Of a DNA stretch of 64,000 nucleotides, positions 16,160 through 23,305 are shown one piece after another. How positions within the stretch are numbered: position 1 is the stretch's first letter; every line of letters starts with the position of its first letter. The DNA comes from Armatimonadota bacterium. GTDB taxonomy: Bacteria > Sysuimicrobiota > Sysuimicrobiia > Sysuimicrobiales > Kaftiobacteriaceae. The notes under the pieces are model-generated. The model was not told where the DNA came from. It did no database searches and saw only the letters and a list, made by a program, of their open reading frames with translations. Location: positions 25,768 through 89,767 of the forward strand of contig JAVHLZ010000009.1 of NCBI GenBank assembly GCA_031081675.1, written 5' to 3'. A program made the position numbers and the translations under genes.

Positions 16160-16810
16160 ATGGTGCTGGATACCCGGATAGGACTGCCGGATCTCCCCGT
16201 CAGCGGCCCTGCGGTGTTCGCCGGAGACGACGCCTGCCTGACCGTGGGTCTCCTGGTGAGCCTGGGGGCGGTGCGGGAGGGGCGCCCGCTGCTGGTGGTG
16301 GACGGCGCCAACGCATTCGACCCGTTCCTGGTCGCCGATCTGGCGCGCCGGGGTGGCCTGCGGCCCCGGGCGCTGCTGGACCGCATCCGCCTCTCGCGGG
16401 TGTTCACCTGTCACCAGCTGGAGGCGCTGCTGCGGGGACGGCTCCTGGCTGCCGCCTCGCGGTGGGAGGCGGGAGCGGTGTACGTCTCCGGCCCGCTGGA
16501 CCCGCTGCTGGACGAGGAGGTGCCGGTCGGCGAAGCCCGGCGGATCTTCCGCCTGATCCCGCCCACGGTGCGACAACTGCAGGGCGCAGGCTACCGGGTG
16601 GTGATTGCCTGCCCGCCGCCTCAGGCCGTCCCCGGCCGGGAGGAGTTCTTCCCGGCGCTGTGCCGGGAGGCCGGGTGGGTGTTCACCGTCGCCCGCCTGC
16701 CGGATGCCGGGGATCCCGGAGCCGTCCGCATCACCTGCACGGCGCCCCGCCCGGCCGCGTGGACGTGGGAACCCCGCATCGGGTTGATCACGCCCCGGCG
16801 GTGGTGGTGA
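16160..16810 (+). CDS. Rad51/RecA-like protein lacking a P-loop
   Basis: A 216-residue protein whose middle resembles the Rad51/RadA core: LLVVDGANAFDPFLVADLA (like the Walker B/IDTE...FRPER stretch), then LRPRALLDRIRLSRVFTCHQLEALL (like GLDPDEVLDNIYVARAYNSDHQ). The region that should hold Walker A (about residues 20-31, VFAGDDACLTVG) has no GKT/S, so ATP binding is unlikely. By position and SOS box it recalls ImuA, the inactive RecA-like partner of the ImuB/DnaE2 mutasome, but here the partner is a family B polymerase. Function is inferred; no family name was recognised with confidence. Confidence 0.65.
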   Translation: MVLDTRIGLPDLPVSGPAVFAGDDACLTVGLLVSLGAVREGRPLLVVDGANAFDPFLVADLARRGGLRPRALLDRIRLSRVFTCHQLEALLRGRLLAAASRWEAGAVYVSGPLDPLLDEEVPVGEARRIFRLIPPTVRQLQGAGYRVVIACPPPQAVPGREEFFPALCREAGWVFTVARLPDAGDPGAVRITCTAPRPAAWTWEPRIGLITPRRWW

Positions 16811-16885
16811 GGAGGCGGGAGTGCGGGAGGGGAGAACACGGGAGCGCGCATCGGATGGACACCACGAGAGATGGGGAGGGATCCG

Positions 16886-17188
16886 ATGGGACGGACGATC
16901 CAGACCATGACACAGCTGGTGGCCCAGGAGGAAGCCGCCTGGGCGCCGTTCCGGCGCGCGCTGCGCGCGGAGGACCGCGAGATCTTCGACCGGCTGTTTG
17001 CCGCCGCGCGGCACCACTCGGCGCCCGCCCACTATGCCTCCCACGCCACGCCCTTTGACGCCATGCTGGTGGCCATGATCCTGGAGACGATGAAGGCCGT
17101 CGAGCAGGTGCGGCGGGACCTGGAACGGATGAAGGGCGAGGGCGGGGCTGCGGCGGGAGGGTGGAACGCTGAAGCGTTGGAACGTTGA
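16886..17188 (+). CDS. Small uncharacterised protein of the PolB cassette
   Basis: A 100-residue, mostly helical, soluble protein (TIQTMTQLVAQEEAAWAPFR ... DREIFDRLFAAARHHSAPAHYASHATPFDAMLVAMILETMKAVEQVRRDLERMK). The ATG at 16886 is preferred over 16871 because GGGGAGGGA lies just upstream. The C-terminal helix could be a coiled coil. It sits between the Rad51-like gene and polB in one transcription unit, so a polymerase accessory or DNA-binding role is likely but unproven. Its last codons run into a GGAACGTTGAAG repeat. Confidence 0.7.
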   Translation: MGRTIQTMTQLVAQEEAAWAPFRRALRAEDREIFDRLFAAARHHSAPAHYASHATPFDAMLVAMILETMKAVEQVRRDLERMKGEGGAAAGGWNAEALER

Positions 17189-17285
17189 AGCGCGTTCCCC
17201 CCAGGCGGACCCGGGCCGTTCGGAGAATCCCGGACCCCGGCATCTCGAGGGCTGGCTCTTCGACGTCTACCCCGACGCCTGGGGG

Positions 17286-19544
17286 ATGGTGGTGTGGCTG
17301 CTGGAGACCTCCGGCCGCGCCCACCGCCTGCGCTATCCCTACGCGCCCACCCTGTACATGGCCGGATCCCGCCAGGCCCTCCGGGCGGCCCGCCGGGTGC
17401 TGGACCGCCTGGCCGCGCCGGTGACCTGCACGCCGGTTCTTCGCCGGGACCTGCGCAGCGGGGATGAGGTCCCCGTGGTGGCGGTCACCGTGGGGTCACC
17501 CCTGGCGTATCCGGCGGCGGCGCGGATGCTGAGCCGCGTGCCCGGCCTGACCGTGTACACCTGCGACATCCCCACTCCCCGGCTGTTCTTCTACGAGACC
17601 GGCCTGTTCCCGCTGGCCCGGTGCGCGGTGGCCTGTCGGGGAGACGTGATCCAGGAGGTGGACCTGCGCTCGCGCATCGAGGACCTGGAATACGACCTCC
17701 CGCCGCTGACCGTCCTGCGGATCCGCCCGGATCCGGACGGCCTGCCCGACGATCCCGACCTGCCGGTGCCCCACCCGGGCCACGGCCGGCCGGGGCGGCT
17801 GGAGGTCAGCGTGGACGGGGAGACCGTCGTGCTGGACGGCGACGACCCCGCCGACCTGGTCCGCAGCCTCCAGCGGATGCTGCAGCGGTACGACCCCGAC
17901 ATCATCCTGACCGAGTGGGGGGACGCGGTCCTGCTGCCGGGCCTGCTGCGCGAGGCGGCCCGGACCGGCCAGGACCTGGGCCTCAACCGCGACCCCGGCC
18001 GCCCCCTGCGGATCCGCCGCCCGCGCTCGTACGTGACCTACGGCCAGGTCGTCCACCAGGCCGGTGCGCGGCTGCTGGCCGGACGCTGGCACCTGGACCT
18101 GCGCAACTCCTTCATCTACGCCGAATCGGAACTGGCGGGGGTGCTGGAGGTGGCGCGGCTGTCCTGCATCCCGGTGCAGGATCTGGCCCGCACCTCCACC
18201 GGCACCGCCATCAGCTCCATGCAGCTGCGCCGGGCGGTGCAGGACGGCATCCTGGTCCCCTGGCAGAAGAGCGAGCCCGAAGAGTTCAAGACGGCCAGCC
18301 AGCTGCTCCTGACCGACAAGGGCGGGCTGACCTACCAGCCCCTGGTGGGACTGTACGAGCAGGTGGGCGAACTGGACTTCTCCTCCATGTACCCCACCCT
18401 GATGGCCACCTACAACATCTCGCCCGAGACCGTGGGGTGCGGGTGCTGTCCGGAGTCCCGGGTGCCGGAGATCGGCGTGACCGTGTGCCGGCGGCGGCGC
18501 GGGCTGGTGCCCCAGGTGCTCGACCACCTGCTGGCCCGGCGGGCGTACTACAAGCGCCGCCGGCGGGAGACCGCGGGTAGCCAGCGCGCCCTGTACGACC
18601 AGCGGCAGACGGCCCTCAAGTGGTGCCTGGTGACGTCGTTCGGCTACCTCGGGTACCGCAACGCCCGCTTCGGGCGCATCGAGGCGCACGAGGCGGTCAC
18701 CGCCTACGCCCGGGAGATGCTGCTGCGGGCCAAAGAGACGGCCGAATCCCGCGGCTTCCGGATGCTGCACGCCCTGGTGGACTCCCTGTGGCTGTACCGC
18801 CCCGGCGCCACCCCTGCCGACTACGAGGACCTGGCGCAGGCCGTCAGCCGGGCCACGGGGCTGCCCATCGCCGTGGAGGGCGTGTACCGGTGGGTGGCCT
18901 TCCTGCCCTCCCGGACCCATCCCGGGGTGGGGGTGCCCAACCGCTACCTGGGCGTGTTCACCGACGGCACCACCAAAGTCCGCGGCATCGAGGCGCGCCG
19001 GTCGGACATGCCGGCCCTGGTGGTCCGCACCCAGGAGCGGATGCTGCGGCGCCTGTTCCGCTGTCCCACCCTGGCCGACGCCCGGGCGGCCCTGCCGGAG
19101 GTCCTGGCGGTGCTGGAGGACGCCCTGCTGCGGGTGCGGGCCGGCGAGGTGACGGCCGCCGACCTGGTGATCACTACCCGCCTGTCCCAGGAGGTGAGCC
19201 GGTACCGCCACAACACGGCACAGGCCCTGGCCGCCCGCGCCCTGGCCCGGGCGGGGGTCCGGGTGAGTCCGGGCGAGCCGGTGCAGTACATCCTCGTCGA
19301 TGCCGGCGCGCGGGTGCCCCGGGACCGCGTGCGCCCCTACGGGCTGCGGGGAGACGACTGGCACTACGACCGGGAGGCCTACGCCACCCTGCTGCTGCGG
19401 GCGGCCGCCACGGTCCTGGAACCGTTCGGATACGGCGAGGACCGCCTGCGGCGCGAGGTGTGGGAGCCGATCAGCGCGCCTGCTCCAGCAGCGTGGCGAT
19501 CTCCCGGGCGTTGCGGGCGGACTGGCCCCGGTAGTGGTTGTTGA
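17286..19544 (+). CDS. Family B DNA polymerase with degenerate exonuclease domain
   Basis: A 752-residue PolB-fold polymerase. Motif A is ELDFSSMYPTLMATYN (about residue 365), motif B is KWCLVTSFGYLGY, and motif C reads ALVDSLWL instead of xDTDS, keeping only the second, catalytic Asp. The exonuclease part has lost the DIET (Exo I) and NxxxFD (Exo II) motifs, and Exo III is YAESE, so proofreading is probably absent. The first ATG/GTG is at 17286, but the frame is open back to 17133 and encodes a plausible EGWLFDVYPDAWG N-terminus with no standard start; CTG at 17169 has GGGAGG 8 nt upstream. The 3' end overlaps the convergent DUF72 gene by 74 nt. The likely role is damage-induced synthesis. 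Confidence 0.9.
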   Translation: MVVWLLETSGRAHRLRYPYAPTLYMAGSRQALRAARRVLDRLAAPVTCTPVLRRDLRSGDEVPVVAVTVGSPLAYPAAARMLSRVPGLTVYTCDIPTPRLFFYETGLFPLARCAVACRGDVIQEVDLRSRIEDLEYDLPPLTVLRIRPDPDGLPDDPDLPVPHPGHGRPGRLEVSVDGETVVLDGDDPADLVRSLQRMLQRYDPDIILTEWGDAVLLPGLLREAARTGQDLGLNRDPGRPLRIRRPRSYVTYGQVVHQAGARLLAGRWHLDLRNSFIYAESELAGVLEVARLSCIPVQDLARTSTGTAISSMQLRRAVQDGILVPWQKSEPEEFKTASQLLLTDKGGLTYQPLVGLYEQVGELDFSSMYPTLMATYNISPETVGCGCCPESRVPEIGVTVCRRRRGLVPQVLDHLLARRAYYKRRRRETAGSQRALYDQRQTALKWCLVTSFGYLGYRNARFGRIEAHEAVTAYAREMLLRAKETAESRGFRMLHALVDSLWLYRPGATPADYEDLAQAVSRATGLPIAVEGVYRWVAFLPSRTHPGVGVPNRYLGVFTDGTTKVRGIEARRSDMPALVVRTQERMLRRLFRCPTLADARAALPEVLAVLEDALLRVRAGEVTAADLVITTRLSQEVSRYRHNTAQALAARALARAGVRVSPGEPVQYILVDAGARVPRDRVRPYGLRGDDWHYDREAYATLLLRAAATVLEPFGYGEDRLRREVWEPISAPAPAAWRSPGRCGRTGPGSGC

Positions 19545-20439
19545 ACATCAGGTACAGCCGATCCAGCTTCGGCGAAATCTCCCGCACCCGCTGCGCCCAC
19601 GGCCGCAGCTCGTCGAGGGTGTAACAGTAGTCGTAGACCCGGCTGGTCGGCGCGCGGCGCTCCAGCATGGCCGGGTTGCGGCCGTGAAACCGCACCACGC
19701 TCCAGGACGTGGTCAGCTCCACGTCGGGGGGAGGCAGGTAGGCCCGCTGGACCATGTCCGGGACCACGTAGGCATAGCCCCGCCGCCGCAGGTAGTCCAG
19801 GAACCGCGAGCGGGCGGGCTCCGCCAGCCAGCTGCGGTGCCGGATCTCCACCGCCACCGGCCACCGGCGCAGGTAGGGCTCCCAGCGATCCAGGTGCTCC
19901 AGGATCTCGGGGCTGAAGCCGGCGCCTTTGGGGAACTGGAACAGGACGTAGCCCAGCCGGCCCGACCGCGCCAACGGCTCCAGGAACGCCGCGTAGTAAT
20001 CCCAGCAGGCGATGAGCACTTCCTCGGGCAGGTCGCGGGGGCTCACCGACTCCGCCGACCGCGTGGACGCCGGCAGCAGCGCGGCGATCTCCCGGGGAAG
20101 GCGCCGGGGGTCGGTGCCGTGGCCGGTGAACAGGGCAAAGGCCTTGGTGGTGAAGACAAACCCCGGCGGCGTCCACTCCACCCACTGGGCCGCCCGCTCC
20201 CGCGGCTGCAGCGCGTGGTAGGTGGCATCCACCTCGACCACCGGGAAGACGGTGGCGTAGTACTGCAGCCGCCGGCGCGGGTCTGTGCCCACCCCCGGCG
20301 GATAGAACTGGCCTTCCCGGACGAAGTGCGGGTCGGCCCACGAGCAGGTGCCCACGTACACGCGGCACGAGCCGACGTGGAGCGGGCGCGCCGCCGGGGC
20401 CAGGTCCAGGGAGGTCTGATCGCCCGACGCCGGTGCCAT
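19471..20439 (-). CDS. DUF72 (YecE-like) TIM-barrel protein
   Basis: A 322-residue DUF72 protein, a TIM-barrel family of unknown biochemical function often found near DNA repair genes. Typical motifs are YVGTCSWADPHF near the start, YYATVFPVVEVDATYH, PPGFVFTTKAF, LGYVLFQFPKG, VAVEIRHRSW, SVVRFHGRNPAML and LMFNNHYRGQSARNA near the end. The ATG at 20439 is chosen over GTG 20454 because GGGAGG then lies at ribosome-site distance. It is convergent with polB and overlaps its last 74 nt. Confidence 0.9.
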   Translation of the reverse strand: MAPASGDQTSLDLAPAARPLHVGSCRVYVGTCSWADPHFVREGQFYPPGVGTDPRRRLQYYATVFPVVEVDATYHALQPRERAAQWVEWTPPGFVFTTKAFALFTGHGTDPRRLPREIAALLPASTRSAESVSPRDLPEEVLIACWDYYAAFLEPLARSGRLGYVLFQFPKGAGFSPEILEHLDRWEPYLRRWPVAVEIRHRSWLAEPARSRFLDYLRRRGYAYVVPDMVQRAYLPPPDVELTTSWSVVRFHGRNPAMLERRAPTSRVYDYCYTLDELRPWAQRVREISPKLDRLYLMFNNHYRGQSARNAREIATLLEQAR

Positions 20440-20531
20440 CTCGTCGCCTCCCACTTTCTCAGCGTATCATGAAGACCGTCTGCCTGTCGCGGACCACTCG
20501 TTCGCCTGTGCCGGCAGGCCGTGTCGAGGCG

Positions 20532-20603
20532 GATGCGGTGGATCCCGGAGATCGCGCAGATTGCGTAGATCGAGCGGACCGAGCAGATCGCGTGGATCTC
20601 CTC
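20532..20603. repeat. Eight tandem 9-bp repeats, GATYGNGNA family
   Basis: Eight directly repeated 9-mers: GATGCGGTG, GATCCCGGA, GATCGCGCA, GATTGCGTA, GATCGAGCG, GACCGAGCA, GATCGCGTG, GATCTCCTC. The array ends 3 nt before the -35 box of the secD promoter. Because of the 9-nt period it stays open in some reading frames, but no gene is evident. Confidence 0.85.
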
Positions 20604-20606
20604 GCG

Positions 20607-20635
20607 TTGACACCCCCGCGGGCCCTCCCTATAAT
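20607..20635 (+). promoter_or_regulatory. Perfect consensus sigma-A promoter of secD
   Basis: TTGACA (20607-20612), 17-nt spacer, TATAAT (20630-20635), exactly the housekeeping consensus. The predicted start near 20642 gives a leader of about 35 nt to secD. It probably drives secD-secF-lapA-recJ-rel. Confidence 0.85.
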
Positions 20636-20676
20636 GATGCGGGCTTGCGACCACCTTCCCGTCTGGTGACCCCGGC

Positions 20677-22011
20677 GTGAGATCTCGCCTGTGGCTGCGG
20701 TGGCTGTTCGTCGGCGCGCTGGCGCTGGCCGCGTGTCAGGTGGCCTTCCAGCCGGTGCGCCTGGTGCGGTGGACCCCCCAGTGGCAGCCGCCGCGCCTGC
20801 GGGTGACCCTGGGCCTGGACCTGCAGGGCGGCAGCTACCTGGTCCTGGAGGCCCAGGACACCCCGCGCACGCCCGCCACCCCGGAGGCCGTGGACGCGGT
20901 GATGAGCGTCATCGCCAACCGCATTGACCAGCTGGGGGTGGTGGAGCCCACCGTGCAGCGCCAGGGAGCCCGCCGCATCATCGTGGAGCTGCCGGGCATT
21001 CAGGACCCCGAGCGCGCCATCGAGCTGATCGGCAAGACCGCGCTGCTGGAGTTCGTGGACACCGGCACCACCCAGCTGCCCGAGGGGGCCCGGTGGTCCG
21101 CCGACGGCAAGACCGTCACCCTGCCCGCGCCCGGCGCGCAGCCCCTGGCGCTGGAGAAGAAGGTGATCCTGACCGGCGCCGACCTGGCCGACGCCCAGGC
21201 CGGCTTTGACCAGACCACGGGCGAGCCGATCGTCAACTTCCAGTTCAAAGGCCAGGGCGCCAAGACCTTTGAGGAGTTCACCGCCGCCCACATCGGCCAG
21301 TTCCTCACCATCGTCCTGGACAACGAGGTGATCTCCTCCCCGGTCATCCGCGACCGCATCACCGGCGGCCGCGGCCAGATCAGCGGCGGGTTCCGGGACC
21401 TCACCGAAGCCCGGGACCTGGCCGTGCTGCTGCGGGGAGGAGCCCTCCCGCTGCCGGTGGAGGTGGTCGAGCGCCGGTCGGTGGGGCCCACCCTGGGCCG
21501 GGACTCCCTGGAGCGCAGCCTGCGGGCCGGTGCGGTGGCCCTGGCCATGGTCTCCACCTTCATGGTCCTCCTCTACCGCCTGCCGGGCCTGCTGGCCACA
21601 GTCGCCCTGGGCCTGTACGGCCTCCTGCTGCTGGCGGCCCTGGTGGCGTTGGGAGCCACCCTCACGCTGCCGGGGATCGCCGGATTCATCCTGTCGGTGG
21701 GGATGGCCATCGACGCCAACGTCCTGATTTACGAGCGGGTGAAGGAGGAACTCCGTGCCGGCAAGTCGGTGGGCAGCGCCATCGCGTCCGGCTGGAGCCG
21801 CGCTCTGTCGGCCATCCTGGACAGCAACGTCACCACCCTCCTGGGCGGCGCCGTCCTGTTCCTGCTGGGCACGGGGCCCATCAAGGGGTTCGCGGTGACG
21901 CTGGTCCTCGGCGTCGCCATCAGCATGCTCACCGCCGTGGTGATCACCCGCGTCTTCGTGGACAGCGCCGCCGGCGTCCTGCGGGCCCCCCGGCTGGGGT
22001 TCGGGCGCTAG
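20677..22011 (+). CDS. secD: Protein translocase subunit SecD
   Basis: An inner-membrane accessory subunit of the Sec translocon that uses the proton gradient to help pull substrates across. It is 444 residues long with an N-terminal helix, the LGLDLQGGSYLVLE motif (about residue 46), the P1 domain, and the six-helix RND-like membrane domain with VGMAIDANVLIYERVKEELR. The GTG start has only a weak ribosome site. secF follows after 1 nt, as separate genes rather than the fused SecDF of Bacillus. Confidence 0.96.
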   Translation: MRSRLWLRWLFVGALALAACQVAFQPVRLVRWTPQWQPPRLRVTLGLDLQGGSYLVLEAQDTPRTPATPEAVDAVMSVIANRIDQLGVVEPTVQRQGARRIIVELPGIQDPERAIELIGKTALLEFVDTGTTQLPEGARWSADGKTVTLPAPGAQPLALEKKVILTGADLADAQAGFDQTTGEPIVNFQFKGQGAKTFEEFTAAHIGQFLTIVLDNEVISSPVIRDRITGGRGQISGGFRDLTEARDLAVLLRGGALPLPVEVVERRSVGPTLGRDSLERSLRAGAVALAMVSTFMVLLYRLPGLLATVALGLYGLLLLAALVALGATLTLPGIAGFILSVGMAIDANVLIYERVKEELRAGKSVGSAIASGWSRALSAILDSNVTTLLGGAVLFLLGTGPIKGFAVTLVLGVAISMLTAVVITRVFVDSAAGVLRAPRLGFGR

Positions 22012-22012
22012 C

Positions 22013-22972
22013 ATGGAGACGCGGTCCTGGGACATCATCGGCCGCCGGCGGTGGGGGTACGCCCTGTCGCTGCTGATCATCCTGCCGGGCCTGGTGGCCC
22101 TGCTGACCCGGGGCCTCAACCTCGGCATCGACTTCACCGGGGGGACGCTGCTGGACGTCCGCCTGGGGCGGGACGCCCCGCTGGCGGAGGTCCGGACCAC
22201 CCTGCAGGCCTTCGGCCTGGCCGACGCGATCATCCAGAAGTCGCCCGACCGCCCCCGGCAGGTCCTCATCCGGACGCCTCCCCTGGACGAGGCCACCACC
22301 GCCCGAGTGACGGCCACCCTGGCCCGGCACTTCGGGGGGGCGGAGGTCCTCCTGGCCGAGCGGGTCGGCCCCACGGTGGGCCGGGAGCTGCGCACCCGGG
22401 CCATGGTGGCCGTGGTGCTGGGGTTGCTGCTGCAGGTGGTGTACATCAGCTGGCGGTTCCGCTCGGTCCGCTTTGCCGTGACGGCGGACATCGCCCTGGT
22501 CCACGACCTCCTCGTGGTCGTGGGCCTGTACGCGCTGCTGGGCATCCAGGTGGACAGCTCGTTCGTGGCGGTGCTGCTCACGGTGGTCGGCTACTCCATC
22601 AACGACACCGTGGTCATCTTCGACCGGATTCGGGAGAGCCAGGCGGCCTTCCGCGGCCGCACCCCCTTCGACCGGCTCGTCAACCGCAGCATCCTCGAAG
22701 TGCTGGTGCGCTCCCTGACCACGGGGCTGGGAGCGCTGATGGCCATCGGGGCCATCTACTTCCTGGGCGGGGTCACGCTGCGGGACTTCGCCTTCGGCCT
22801 GGGGGTGGGGGTCCTGACCGGCACCTACTCCTCGATCTTCGTGGCCTCGCCCCTGCTGGTGGAGTGGGAGCGGTGGACGGCCCGGGCCCGCGGGCCCCAG
22901 CCGGCCGCCGCCGCCCGCCCGGCGGGGACCAAGAGGATATCCCCGTCCGGGTCGAAAAGGACACTTCCATGA
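22013..22972 (+). CDS. secF: Protein translocase subunit SecF
   Basis: The partner of SecD, 319 residues. The motif NLGIDFTGGTLLDVRL lies near the N-terminus, after the first helix; the membrane domain carries VGYSINDTVVIFDRIRES and a C-terminal VFVASPLLVEWER-like end. Its stop overlaps the lapA ATG (ATGA at 22969-22972). Confidence 0.95.
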   Translation: METRSWDIIGRRRWGYALSLLIILPGLVALLTRGLNLGIDFTGGTLLDVRLGRDAPLAEVRTTLQAFGLADAIIQKSPDRPRQVLIRTPPLDEATTARVTATLARHFGGAEVLLAERVGPTVGRELRTRAMVAVVLGLLLQVVYISWRFRSVRFAVTADIALVHDLLVVVGLYALLGIQVDSSFVAVLLTVVGYSINDTVVIFDRIRESQAAFRGRTPFDRLVNRSILEVLVRSLTTGLGALMAIGAIYFLGGVTLRDFAFGLGVGVLTGTYSSIFVASPLLVEWERWTARARGPQPAAAARPAGTKRISPSGSKRTLP

Positions 22973-23253
22973 TCGTCGTCGGCCTGCTGCTGGCCGCCGC
23001 ATTCGCGGTGTTCGTCTGGCAGAACCGGACGCCGGTGACCGTCGCCTTCCTGTCCTGGCGCTACGACACCACCCTCGGCATCGCCGTGGTGGCGGCGCTG
23101 GCTGCGGGAGCGCTGGCGATGTACCTGGTGGCCCTGGTCCGCGAACAGCGGCTGCGGGCGCTCCTGCGCACCGCCGAGTCCCGCACCCGGGCGGCGGAGT
23201 CGCGGCTGCGGGAGGTGGAGCGACAGCGGGAGGCCGCCGAGGACCAGACCTGA
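22969..23253 (+). CDS. LapA-domain (DUF1049) small membrane protein
   Basis: A 94-residue protein with two transmembrane helices: MIVVGLLLAAAFAVFVWQN, with the family's QNRTPVTVAFLSW between, then VVAALAAGALAMYLVALV. A charged coiled-coil tail (about residues 62-94, RLRALLRTAESRTRAAESRL) follows. It fits the LipopolysaccharideAssembly-A/DUF1049 family. It is translationally coupled to secF; its role is unknown. Confidence 0.82.
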   Translation: MIVVGLLLAAAFAVFVWQNRTPVTVAFLSWRYDTTLGIAVVAALAAGALAMYLVALVREQRLRALLRTAESRTRAAESRLREVERQREAAEDQT

Positions 23254-23305
23254 CCGGACGCGTCCGGGTCGTCCGTCGGACCCGGCGGCGCCGCCCCGTT
23301 CGCCG

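Noticed and set aside
16871..16886. ATG 16871 as start of the small PolB-cassette protein
   Set aside because: The GGGGAGGGA between 16871 and 16886 is a good ribosome site for ATG 16886 and would otherwise be coding.
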